Part shown: piece by piece, positions 16,503 to 24,856 of the stretch | Position numbering within the stretch: position 1 is the first letter of the stretch | How the letters are laid out: the number at the start of each line of letters is the position of its first letter | Origin: Paenibacillus oryzae | GTDB taxonomy: Bacteria; Bacillota; Bacilli; Paenibacillales; Paenibacillaceae | Direction of reading: 5' to 3' | Assembly: GCF_001675045.1 (NCBI RefSeq) | Contig: NZ_LYPA01000030.1 | Span: 62,001-126,000 of the forward strand | DNA: 64,000 nucleotides | Notes under the pieces: generated by a model | Told to the model about the DNA's origin: nothing | The model's input: the letters and a program-made list of their open reading frames with translations, nothing else | Databases searched by the model: none | Made by a program: the position numbers and the translations under genes

Positions 16503-17402
16503 CTAAATCCGGCGATGCGGCAGATAAAAGTCCTCCTGAGGCAACCCGGAATAAAAACCAAGATTATAATAAAGCGTCTCGGCAGGGTTGCCAACGGTAA
16601 CAAACAAACGCAGGGTATCAAAATGGCCATAAAGCTCGCTTAGGGCTATTTTCAGCAGCTTGGCTGCCATGCCCGCTTCCCTATACGCTGGCGATACGGC
16701 AATATCATAGATTAGGGGCAGCTCCTCCCACAAGGAGACCAGACACGCAGCCGCGATCCTGCCCGTCGAGCGATCAAAAACAACAGTAGAAGCCGTCTTT
16801 ACAATATCAAATGGATTATGCTGAAAATAATACTGAATATCCGACTCCACCTGCCGCATGTTATGCTCGCCCGGCATTCCTATGCTGTCGCTGCCCGAAT
16901 AGGCATCATAAAACAGTTCAGCCAGCTTTGCGCCATGCTCGGGCTCAGGCGGGATCACATCGAAGCTTTTGTCCCATTCCTGGCTTTCGAATCTCTCCGT
17001 TGGCCGGATCATAATCTTTCTTGCCTCCGATGGAAGGAAGCCCAGACGCAGCATGGAGTCTCTTTGATCCGGCAAAACAGCATAGACGCGAACAGGCTTG
17101 TTCAAATCGGAGATGTTGAGCAGCAGCTTCTTTAGTCTGCCTGCAACCTCATGCAGGTTGGTAAATGGCGGTTCAAGGAACAAGGCGGACATCGTATTAG
17201 GCTCTATGCATACGCCGCCAATTCTTTTTTGCTGATACGTAATCCAGTAGCAGTGGTCGTCATCTCCAAAAATGGGCAGCCGCTTTTCCCAGCTTTGTCT
17301 AAAAAATATATTTTCCCTGTACGTATTGAAGTGTATCGAAAACGTTTTGTATTCTGCCCTTACAAGCGCATAATTGTCATCCAATCGGTAAAATGAAGCC
17401 AT
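16503..17402 (-). CDS. GNAT family N-acetyltransferase, two-domain size
   Basis: 299 residues. The C-terminal half is a GNAT domain: LIYDIAVSPAYREAGMAAKLLKIAL near residue 230, RLFVTVGNPAETLYYNLGF near 268. The N-terminal half resembles a second, degenerate acetyltransferase-like domain (YWITYQQKRIGGVCIEP near 60). ATG at 17402 is preceded by a GGGGGGGG tract; an upstream in-frame start would add 26 residues without a better site. It has its own terminator, so it is probably separate from the peptide operon. Substrate unknown. Confidence 0.75.
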   Translation of the reverse strand: MASFYRLDDNYALVRAEYKTFSIHFNTYRENIFFRQSWEKRLPIFGDDDHCYWITYQQKRIGGVCIEPNTMSALFLEPPFTNLHEVAGRLKKLLLNISDLNKPVRVYAVLPDQRDSMLRLGFLPSEARKIMIRPTERFESQEWDKSFDVIPPEPEHGAKLAELFYDAYSGSDSIGMPGEHNMRQVESDIQYYFQHNPFDIVKTASTVVFDRSTGRIAAACLVSLWEELPLIYDIAVSPAYREAGMAAKLLKIALSELYGHFDTLRLFVTVGNPAETLYYNLGFYSGLPQEDFYLPHRRI

Positions 17403-17566
17403 CCGCAATCCCCCCCTTTTATTAGCTGTTATCTCTTCATGCGATAACCCGATTATAGTTAGCGGAGCTGCCGGCGTCATGGTAAAAAACCATTTAACCT
17501 GTTTCGTACAATATAAATGCTGCTTACCCTAAAAATCCTCTTTACCATTTTACCATTACAGCAAAA

Positions 17567-17611
17567 AACGAGGGTGCTCCGAAACCGCATGGGCGGTAGA
17601 GCATCCTCGTT
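17567..17611 (-). terminator. Terminator of the thioredoxin-like lipoprotein gene
   Basis: AACGAGGGTGCTC and GAGCATCCTCGTT form a 13-base stem with one wobble and an inner ACCGC/GGCGGT stem; on the minus strand it is followed by TTTTTT. Confidence 0.8.
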
Positions 17612-17661
17612 CCCATTCTATATAAGTTCAACTAGGGCGTGTTGATCTTATATAGGTAACG

Positions 17662-18060
17662 CTATTTAGCTGCATTGTCGACGAAGTCATACAAATCCTC
17701 CAGATTCCCGGTTTGCAAAAGCACCTTTTCCGTATCCAGAAGAATCAGGGTGGGAGATTCCTTAATATCAAATAGCTTTTTATATGGATATGGCTGCGCT
17801 TTGTCATTTAAGCTCACTATCGTAATATTACTGATTTTTAGCGAATTCATGACTTTATCGGAATTGATGACCGTAAGCGCCTCATCCAGCAATGGCTGAA
17901 GGTCTGTCTGTTCCCCATCCCAAAATACATAAATGCTATACGCGCCCTCTTCGCTAGAGGCCATGGATGTAATGGCATCCGATTGAGTTGGCGAGCATGC
18001 CGCAAGCAAACCCATAAACAATACCATTAAAAGTGAAGTAATCTTTTTCAAGGTAGACAC
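17662..18060 (-). CDS. Small lipoprotein with thioredoxin-like fold but no active-site cysteines
   Basis: 132 residues. Lipobox LMGLLAACSP type (Cys near residue 22). The mature part reads like a thioredoxin fold: IYVFWDGEQTDLQPLLDEAL near residue 43 stands where the CxxC strand would be, and ESPTLILLD near 103 is a typical cis-Pro loop. No cysteine remains in the mature part other than the lipidated one. Membrane-anchored on the outer face. It is near but not in the peptide operon (a GNAT gene and two terminators lie between). Confidence 0.65.
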   Translation of the reverse strand: MSTLKKITSLLMVLFMGLLAACSPTQSDAITSMASSEEGAYSIYVFWDGEQTDLQPLLDEALTVINSDKVMNSLKISNITIVSLNDKAQPYPYKKLFDIKESPTLILLDTEKVLLQTGNLEDLYDFVDNAAK

Positions 18061-18075
18061 TCCTTTCGAAGCCTT

Positions 18076-19071
18076 CTACAGCAACAGCTCCAGCCATTGT
18101 TCTTTTGTAATCGGCCCAAAATAATACGTCAAGTCCAGCTCGCTGCTGATTGCGTCCAGCGCTGCCGCGTCATAACGCGCGCCCACCAGCTTCTGGGCTA
18201 CCTCGCTGCTATCCCCGCGTCCGAAGAAATCGCCGTAAATCGCGGCCTCCTTAATGAGACCATCCTCTACGTTCAAGCGAACGTCAAAGGTGCCTGCCCC
18301 TTCAATCCGTTTGCGCTGCTGCATGTTGAATTTCGGAGAACGTCCGTAATTCCACTCCCAGCTCCGGTAACGCTCGTCGGCCAGCTTGCGTACGGCTGCC
18401 CAGTCTTCTTCCGTAAGCTCGTAGTTTTGAACGCCATTTTCCCCTTCGAAAATGGAATCCAGCAATGAATCCCGGAACTGCTGGATCGTTAGCGGCTCAT
18501 TAAGAAATTCTGATATATTGGCCACCCGGCTGCGAATTGATTTGGTCGCTTTGGATACGTATTTTTCGGCATTCACTTTAAGCGCCGACACGACGTTTTC
18601 GATTTCGGAATCGAACAGCAGCGTGCCGTGGCTGAACATTTTCCCTTTAGTATGGAACTGCGCGTTGCCGGAAATTTTCCGTTCGCCGACCTGCAGGTCG
18701 TTGCGGCCCGTTAATTCCGCTTCTACACCCAGCTTTTGCAGCGCCTTGACGACCGGCTCCGTAAATTTGCGAAAGTTATGGAACGAGCTGCCGTCATCCC
18801 GCATAATAAAGCTGAAATTCAAATTGCCAAGGTCATGGTACACGGCGCCGCCGCCGGAAAGCCTGCGCACAACATGCAGCTTGTTCGCCTCCACATATTC
18901 CGTATTGATTTCTTCCAGCGTATTCTGGTTTTTGCCAATGATAATCGAAGGTTCGTTTATGTAAAAAAGCAGGCAGTTTTCGCCTTCCGGCAGTGTTCTC
19001 AAAATATATTCCTCAAGCGCCAGATTCAGCGTTGGATCTGTAATTCCCTTGTTGTCCGCAAAACGCATCAT
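18076..19071 (-). CDS. lplJ: Lipoate-protein ligase
   Basis: About 331 residues. Activates lipoate with ATP and attaches it to E2 and GcvH proteins. Family motifs: RRLSGGGAVYHDLGNLNFSF near residue 70, GRNDLQVGERKISGNAQ near 120 with the catalytic Lys in KISG, and a C-terminal accessory domain (residues about 250-330). ATG at 19071 (MMRFAD) is chosen for spacing to GGAG; ATG at 19077 is two codons upstream and equally open. It ends 15 bases above the lipoprotein gene start, so the two could be co-transcribed. Confidence 0.9.
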   Translation of the reverse strand: MMRFADNKGITDPTLNLALEEYILRTLPEGENCLLFYINEPSIIIGKNQNTLEEINTEYVEANKLHVVRRLSGGGAVYHDLGNLNFSFIMRDDGSSFHNFRKFTEPVVKALQKLGVEAELTGRNDLQVGERKISGNAQFHTKGKMFSHGTLLFDSEIENVVSALKVNAEKYVSKATKSIRSRVANISEFLNEPLTIQQFRDSLLDSIFEGENGVQNYELTEEDWAAVRKLADERYRSWEWNYGRSPKFNMQQRKRIEGAGTFDVRLNVEDGLIKEAAIYGDFFGRGDSSEVAQKLVGARYDAAALDAISSELDLTYYFGPITKEQWLELLL

Positions 19072-19227
19072 ACTCATCCCTCTCCTACAGGGCGTGTATC
19101 TGCAAACCCGCCCCGCCCTAATCCACACATTTTAACATAACGCAAGAAACAGCGTCAAAATTAGCGATTGCGAGAAAAAGGAGGTAAAATAGGAGGATAG
19201 TTTTAAAACTGCCGGGAGGGATTCATA

Positions 19228-20205
19228 ATGGAATATCGGAGATTAGGCAATAGCGGGCTTAAGGTTTCGGTGCTGGGGCTTGGAACCAATGCTTTTGGCA
19301 AGCGTTCCGATGCAGGAACGTCAAAACGGATTATGGAAGAAGCGCTCGACAACGGCATTACCTTTATTGATACAGCAAATATTTATGCCGGCACCGCTTC
19401 GGAAAGCATCATTGGCGAAGCGCTTGAGGGACGGCGGCATGAGGCTGTACTAACAACAAAAGCCGGCTTGCCGCGCGGCCAGGGGCCATACGAGAGCGGT
19501 TCCTCCCGCAGACATCTCACCATGGAGCTGGAGGGGAGCCTTAGGCGGCTGCGCACCGATTATGTTGATTTGTATCAAATCCACACCTTTGATCCGGAAA
19601 CGCCGCTGGAGGAAACACTCCGGGCTTTGGAGGACATGGTAACCTCCGGGAAGGTTCGGTATATCGGGGCGTCCAACTATTACGCATGGGAGCTGATGAA
19701 GGCGCTTGGCATCAGCGACAGGCTGGGTTTAAACCGCTTTGTTTCCATGCAGACAAGCTATTCCCTCGCCGACCGGACGCCGGAGCGCGAGATGGTGCCT
19801 CTATGCCTGGACCAAGGCGTTGGCATTATTCCCTATTTCCCGCTCGCGGGCGGTATTCTAAGCGGCAAATATAGCAAGGGAACTCAGCCGCCCGCAGGCT
19901 CGCGCGGCGACTCCGACCCCGGCTTTCAGCGGTTTCTGGGCGAGGCGCAATTGAAGCTGGCGGAGCAGGTATCCGGAATAGCGAATGAGTTGGGTAAATC
20001 GCCAAGCGCTTTGTCTTTGGCCTGGCTCATGACGCGGCCGGCTGTATCCACGGTCATTGCGGGAGCAACCTCGCCGGAGCAGCTTAAGCTTAATATGGAC
20101 AGTCTTACTATCAAGCTGGAGGCTTCCACCCTTGAGCATCTGGATAAAATAAGCGCGCCTTTTGCCCAGGGAGAGCCGTTTGGCTTTTACCGCTTGAATG
20201 ATTGA
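19228..20205 (+). CDS. Aldo/keto reductase
   Basis: 325 residues with an AKR (beta/alpha)8 barrel. Catalytic tetrad is visible: Asp and Tyr in DTANIYAGTASE near residues 50-55, Lys in LTTKAGL near 83 and His in YQIHTFDP near 118. NADPH-binding end VIAGATSPEQLKLN near 285. Resembles the YajO/YghZ group. ATG with GGGAGGG upstream. Single gene, convergent with rtcB. Physiological substrate unknown. Confidence 0.88.
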   Translation: MEYRRLGNSGLKVSVLGLGTNAFGKRSDAGTSKRIMEEALDNGITFIDTANIYAGTASESIIGEALEGRRHEAVLTTKAGLPRGQGPYESGSSRRHLTMELEGSLRRLRTDYVDLYQIHTFDPETPLEETLRALEDMVTSGKVRYIGASNYYAWELMKALGISDRLGLNRFVSMQTSYSLADRTPEREMVPLCLDQGVGIIPYFPLAGGILSGKYSKGTQPPAGSRGDSDPGFQRFLGEAQLKLAEQVSGIANELGKSPSALSLAWLMTRPAVSTVIAGATSPEQLKLNMDSLTIKLEASTLEHLDKISAPFAQGEPFGFYRLND

Positions 20206-20220
20206 TTTATTCCGCCATCC

Positions 20221-21720
20221 TTAACGTCCTTTTATAACGGCGAGCGGCAAGCATTTGGCTACAACATCCGCCAGCTCCGCGCCTACCACGCTATCAATAA
20301 TAGCATCCACATCCTTGTAGGCCTGCGGGCATTCATCCAGAATGCTTTCCAGAGAGTCATGGTTGACCAAAATTTCATCCTCCAGCCCAACCTTCATGGA
20401 GCGCTGGAATTCCTCAACGCTGACAAGCGCTTTTGTCGCCTTCCGGGAACGAAGCCGTCCCGCTCCGTGGCAGATGGAATAAAAGTTTTTTGCCCCTTCC
20501 GCTCTTCCCGCCATAATGTAGGAGGCCGTCCCCATGGAACCGGGAATTAAAGCGGGATGTCCCGTTTCCTTATAAGCCGGGACGTTCAGGAAATGTCCCG
20601 GCGGCAGCGCGCGCGTTGTTCCTTTGCGGTGAACAAGCATGGGCTGGCCGCGATGGAATTCTTTTAGCGCATAGTTGTGCATCAAATCGTACAATACCGG
20701 AAGCTTAATGTCTTCCCCTAACGCCTCGCGAAAAGCCTCCTGCACCCCAAACGCGATCATATGCCGATTGGCAACAGCAAAATTAAGTGCGGAATACATC
20801 AGGTTAAGGTAAGCCTTCCCTTCTTCGCTGGTTATAGGCGCATAGATCAGCGCGGGGTCAGGGTTGCTGATCCCCCATGAATCCATAGCTGCTTTGATGA
20901 CCTTGTTATGCTCCTTGCCCACCATCGCTCCCCACGCTCTGGAGCCGGAATGGATCATCACGATCAATTGACCGTCGAACATTCCCCATGATTTCGCCAG
21001 CTCCTTTTTGTCCTGAGGAATTTCCAGGCGCTGCAGCTCGATAAAATGATTCCCGCCCCCCAGCGACCCCAATTGGCCCTGTGCATATTTCCGGATTATC
21101 GGCGGCAGCTTCTCCAGATAAGCATGGTCATAGGGGAAGTTAGCCGCTTCAACATGACTAAGCCATTGCTGGTCAGACCTATATTTCTCCGGCAAGCCGC
21201 TTAAGCCGTAGCGGACAACCTCCAATATATCAATATCGCTATAATTCGTATTGGTTATTTCATTCGTCGGGACAAATCTCCCAATGGCATCAACCAGCTT
21301 TTTCAGCGTATCCTTATGAGATAACTCGCTGCTATGATACGGCGTCAGATGTACCCGCATCCCGCAGCCGATATCGGACCCGACTATGGAAGGCGACACG
21401 AAGCCGTCGCTCATCCGCCATACAGCCGTTGTACCGATGCAAGTCCCAACTCCGATATGGGCATCCGGCGTATAGCTGAAATATTGATTGCGCGGAATAC
21501 GCAAATTATTATCCGCCATCGTGTAGACGCCAGCCTCAAATGAACCAAACACATCATCGTTGGCAAAAACATGGACCTTTCCATGCTCCAGCTCGCATTC
21601 ATGATGATTTTTTCCGTGATGCACATAATGGCCTTTAAACTGCAGATTTTTTTGCATCATATTGTCCTTTATTCCACTCTCTGCATTCTCTCTTTCATTC
21701 AAAATTTTGCTCATATTCAT
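20221..21720 (-). CDS. rtcB: RtcB family RNA ligase
   Basis: 499 residues. RtcB joins 2',3'-cyclic phosphate and 5'-OH RNA ends using GTP and Mn2+. Motifs: GSDIGCGM near residue 115 (metal-binding Asp and Cys), LGGGNHFIE near 220, HSGSR near 255, PGSMGTASYI near 385 and the guanylated His in CHGAGR near 415. ATG with GGAGG upstream. Divergent from a pair of WYL-domain proteins across 208 bases, with no RtcA or RtcR. A role in RNA repair after damage is the family expectation. Confidence 0.93.
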   Translation of the reverse strand: MNMSKILNERENAESGIKDNMMQKNLQFKGHYVHHGKNHHECELEHGKVHVFANDDVFGSFEAGVYTMADNNLRIPRNQYFSYTPDAHIGVGTCIGTTAVWRMSDGFVSPSIVGSDIGCGMRVHLTPYHSSELSHKDTLKKLVDAIGRFVPTNEITNTNYSDIDILEVVRYGLSGLPEKYRSDQQWLSHVEAANFPYDHAYLEKLPPIIRKYAQGQLGSLGGGNHFIELQRLEIPQDKKELAKSWGMFDGQLIVMIHSGSRAWGAMVGKEHNKVIKAAMDSWGISNPDPALIYAPITSEEGKAYLNLMYSALNFAVANRHMIAFGVQEAFREALGEDIKLPVLYDLMHNYALKEFHRGQPMLVHRKGTTRALPPGHFLNVPAYKETGHPALIPGSMGTASYIMAGRAEGAKNFYSICHGAGRLRSRKATKALVSVEEFQRSMKVGLEDEILVNHDSLESILDECPQAYKDVDAIIDSVVGAELADVVAKCLPLAVIKGR

Positions 21721-21928
21721 TTTTCATTCCTCCATCTAAAGTTTTGATCACGTATATTTGAGCTCCGCCGCCCGACTTGTTATTCGCTTTGTTAGCTTTA
21801 TAGAGCTTCCTCTTTTGGTATCGTATGGCTGATTCCTATAGTAGCCGTACCGCATGCCTGCGAACATGGCAAAAGTATTACTAGCCTCTAAATCCTGCTA
21901 CAATGTAAAAAAAGGAGGGAGGACAACA

Positions 21929-23236
21929 ATGGCTCAGGAGAGCTTTGATAAGGAAATCCAGTTTCTGCGCATGCTGGCATTGACGGGCTCCGCCTACAAC
22001 CGGCAGCAATACGCGCAGCGTCTCGGGATATCCATCCACACCTTTGATAAAATGATGAAAAGACTCAAGACTATTGCAGGAACAACCGGTCCACGCAACT
22101 CTCGAAGCGCGGAGGGCGGACGGGACATGACGGAAATGGTCCGCTACAGCTATCTGGACTCCTCCGACCCTCTCTTGCTGTTTCTGTTCCGGGCCAAGTC
22201 ATTAAAGGACTCGGAAAGCGAGCGGCTTTCCATTCTTATTGCAGCCATGGGAGAGAATTCTCTCACTGCGATGGAGCTGCTGGATGCAGCAAGCGAAAGC
22301 ATGCCGGCCGAGCTGCCTCTGCCCGATGAAAAAACGATCCGCGGCGACCTTAAATATTTGGAGAGCGTTGGCGCAATTATCAAAGAGCCGGGGCCGCGTC
22401 CCTACCGCTACAGGCTGTGGAGAGGTTTTGCGGAAGCTCTGGATTATGACGAGCTGCTGGATTTATACGATTTTACCGATATGATGGCAAATACCCAGCT
22501 TCCCTCCATTCAGGGCTATCTGCTCCGAGACAATTTGGGAAGGCTGCTCCAAGGAGCTGGAGCGGACGGGGCGCTGCTCTACAAATATCACTATTACTCT
22601 CGCATTTTGGATGAAGCGCATCTGTTTAATGTATTCAGGGCTATAGAGAAACGCAGGAGAGTTTCCTTTCTCTACTTTTCTCCCAAACGCGACATCAGTT
22701 ATACCTCTCAAAATACAAATCCGCTCTATGAAAAAGAAGCCGCCGTCAAACGCCAGACCGTGCTGCCTCTTAAGGTGGTCTACGATCATCAATATGGCAG
22801 ATGGTATTTGCTGGCCTGGTGCGGCAAACAGGGCATCAAGAAGTTTCGTCTGGAGGGTGTAACGGGACTTCAGGAGGAGGATGCCGTCAGTCCGGCGTTT
22901 ATGGAGGAAAAGCTTCAATTGCTGGAGCTTCGTATACGGGATAGCTGGCTGCTGGATACGGGGAGAAAGGTTTTGGTGCGGGCAAAATTTTTCAAGCCCG
23001 GTCCGGGCATACCGGATTTTGTGAAGGAGCGGGTTCAGCATCAGGGCGGATGGGGCGTCATTACCGAAGAAAGCATTGAGGATTTTATTTATGAAATCGA
23101 GGTAAACGGCATATTGGAAATCAAGCCATGGCTGCGCAGCTTCGGCTCCAGCTGTGAGGTGCTTGAGCCCGGACAACTGCGGGATGAGCTGATTCAGGAA
23201 TGGAAGGAGCTGGCAGATTATTATGAATCCTTTTGA
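21929..23236 (+). CDS. WYL domain transcriptional regulator with N-terminal HTH
   Basis: 435 residues. N-terminal winged helix (about 8-45: FLRMLALTGSAYNRQQYAQRL), a central linker, and a WYL domain (VVYDHQYGRWYLLAWC near 285) that in other members binds nucleic acid or nucleotide ligands. The ATG at 21929 follows AAAGGAGGGAGG; upstream in-frame codons have no site. Divergent from rtcB and overlapping the next WYL gene by 14 bases, so the three probably act together. A TACAAT box lies at about 21898-21903. Confidence 0.82.
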   Translation: MAQESFDKEIQFLRMLALTGSAYNRQQYAQRLGISIHTFDKMMKRLKTIAGTTGPRNSRSAEGGRDMTEMVRYSYLDSSDPLLLFLFRAKSLKDSESERLSILIAAMGENSLTAMELLDAASESMPAELPLPDEKTIRGDLKYLESVGAIIKEPGPRPYRYRLWRGFAEALDYDELLDLYDFTDMMANTQLPSIQGYLLRDNLGRLLQGAGADGALLYKYHYYSRILDEAHLFNVFRAIEKRRRVSFLYFSPKRDISYTSQNTNPLYEKEAAVKRQTVLPLKVVYDHQYGRWYLLAWCGKQGIKKFRLEGVTGLQEEDAVSPAFMEEKLQLLELRIRDSWLLDTGRKVLVRAKFFKPGPGIPDFVKERVQHQGGWGVITEESIEDFIYEIEVNGILEIKPWLRSFGSSCEVLEPGQLRDELIQEWKELADYYESF

Positions 23237-24053
23237 AAAAATATTCAACTATCAGCTTCTGTCGCGGCTTGAGGACCGCGGCGCTTGCCTGATTTCCTCC
23301 CATGAACGCGCCTGGCTGAAAAGCATGCTGAATCATCCCGCTGCCAGCGAGGCCTTTTTGCCGGGAACGCTAGCCAAGCTCCAATCCATCCTGCAAGACG
23401 AAGCCGAGATGCATTGGGAGTCCCATCTCATCCACAAAGCTGCCAGCCGCGAGGTTATGGTTTACCACCCCCTTATCCGGCAGCTGAGACGCGCTATTCA
23501 AGGCGGATATGCCCTGACGATAAGCTTTACGCTAAAAAACGGCGAAACGCGGGTCGAGCATCATGCATTTCCTTACAAGCTGGAATATTCCATGGTCAAG
23601 CGGGAGTGGTATTTGCTGTGGCTGAGCCGGAATAAGCGCAAGGTTATGAGTACGCGGCTGAACAAAATAAGCGCAGTCAAGAGGCATGCTGAGCCGCTAA
23701 GTCCTGAGCTTGCTGCTGCCCGCGCCTCCGAAGCGGAGGCCGGATTGGCGGCGGCGGCGGTTTACGCTGAAATCGCCGTTATTCCCGCCTATAACGGCGA
23801 GCTTTCACGAATCCTCTACGCTTTTTCATGCTTTGAGCGGGATGTCCGTTACGATGCCGAAAAGGATGAATACATCATCAAGCTGAACTATTCGCAAAAT
23901 GAAACTGAATTTGTGCTCTCCAGACTACGCTTTCTGGGCAAAAGAGTCCGGGTAGTAACCGGAGACCGGCTCATCCAGCGTATGCGCCAGACAGCCGCCT
24001 GGGCATTGGCGCGTTATGAAGCAAGCACTACCGAAGCTTCCCCGGACGGATAG
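23223..24053 (+). CDS. WYL domain protein without HTH
   Basis: 276 residues, overlapping the upstream WYL gene by 14 bases. The WYL-type region is HHAFPYKLEYSMVKREWYLLWL near residues 118-140, followed by a WCX-like C-terminal part (YDAEKDEYIIKLNYSQNE near 220). No DNA-binding helix-turn-helix is seen at the N-terminus, so it likely works as partner of the protein encoded upstream, as PafB and PafC do. No obvious terminator follows; the repeat region starts soon after. Confidence 0.75.
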   Translation: MNPFEKIFNYQLLSRLEDRGACLISSHERAWLKSMLNHPAASEAFLPGTLAKLQSILQDEAEMHWESHLIHKAASREVMVYHPLIRQLRRAIQGGYALTISFTLKNGETRVEHHAFPYKLEYSMVKREWYLLWLSRNKRKVMSTRLNKISAVKRHAEPLSPELAAARASEAEAGLAAAAVYAEIAVIPAYNGELSRILYAFSCFERDVRYDAEKDEYIIKLNYSQNETEFVLSRLRFLGKRVRVVTGDRLIQRMRQTAAWALARYEASTTEASPDG

Positions 24054-24225
24054 AAGCACCACCGGAGCTTTCGGCAGCTGCTAGGAAGCTCTATCTATGC
24101 AAACGCAGCTGCTATAGGACCCATCGGTATAGCACCAACCGGGTTGCTGACAAACCGGTAGTGCATTGCGGGGTTACAAAACATAGCTGGAGTGCGACAC
24201 AGTGCATCTGAAGAGCAGCAGGCCT

Positions 24226-24495
24226 GTAGACACATCAAGTTTGCTGACACATCTATAGTTTGCAGGCACATCAATAGTTTGCAGGCACATATAGCTTGCT
24301 GGCACATCTGGCTTGTAGGCACATCTAGCTTGTTGGCACATCTGGCTTGTAGGCACATCTGGCTTGTAGGCACATCTGGCTTGCTGGCACATCTAGCTTG
24401 TAGGCACATCTAGCTTCCTGGCACATCTGGCTTGCTGGCACATCTGGCTTGCTGGCACATCTGGCTTGCTGGCACATCTGGCTTGCTGGCACATC
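24226..24495. repeat. Tandem array, about 16 copies of a 17-bp unit
   Basis: Consensus GCTGGCACATCTGGCTT. The last four and a half copies are nearly identical, while the leftmost copies vary and two have 19 bases (extra AT near 24250 and 24270). No spacers, so not CRISPR. Because 17 is not a multiple of three, each minus-strand frame reads through the same 17-residue repeat peptide, which explains the overlapping open frames. It ends abruptly against a palindrome at 24498. Confidence 0.92.
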
Positions 24496-24497
24496 AA

Positions 24498-24683
24498 ATC
24501 TACCGGACAAAAATGTCCGGTAGATTGTGTTTTTAACACTTTTGACTATTGTAACGGTCATTCATGTCCGTTCCAGGCATAAATCACGCCAGAATCCGCC
24601 TTTTTGAGGCGATGACGGACAAAAATGTCCGGTACAAATAAAGAAAATATCATTTTTCGCTTCTTACGGTCACTCATGTCCGT
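24498..24683. repeat. Cluster of GGACAAAAATGTCC / ACGGTCATTCATGTCCGT palindromes (locus 1)
   Basis: Four palindromes: 24498-24525 (12-base stem around AAAA, then TGTGTTTTT, so possibly a terminator), 24554-24571 (ACGGTCATTCATGTCCGT), 24615-24633 (ACGGACAAAAATGTCCGGT) and 24666-24683 (ACGGTCACTCATGTCCGT). The last three recur in the same order at 56519-56700, including the preceding CGCTTCT next to the final copy. Confidence 0.8.
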
Positions 24684-24856
24684 AACAATTCCTAAATCCC
24701 CAAAATCCCCAGCAGCAAGATATTGTGCTGATTACTTGGCACGTATAAGCTACTGGTCGAGTCCATTCCGCCCATCAAATGCTGCCATTCACCTGACACA
24801 AATCAGTTACTATCAAGCCCGCAGTACGCATCAGTTAATGCCGCTCCCATTGCGCC

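Larger units (their letters stand above)
24054..24856. other. 800-bp gene-free region with repeats
   Basis: No convincing gene. 24054-24225 has no clear feature. 24226-24495 is a 17-bp tandem array, 24498-24683 holds four ATGTCCG-type palindromes, and 24684-24856 is unremarkable. Open frames across the array exist only because the repeat unit lacks stop codons on either strand. Confidence 0.75.

Noticed and set aside
24226..24495. Repeat array considered as CRISPR
   Set aside because: The units are contiguous with no unique spacers and no cas genes are near.
24095..24561. Overlapping Cys/Gln-rich open frames across the 17-bp array
   Set aside because: They arise because the unit lacks stops; no ribosome sites, starts or homologues seen, and all frames give the same periodic peptide.
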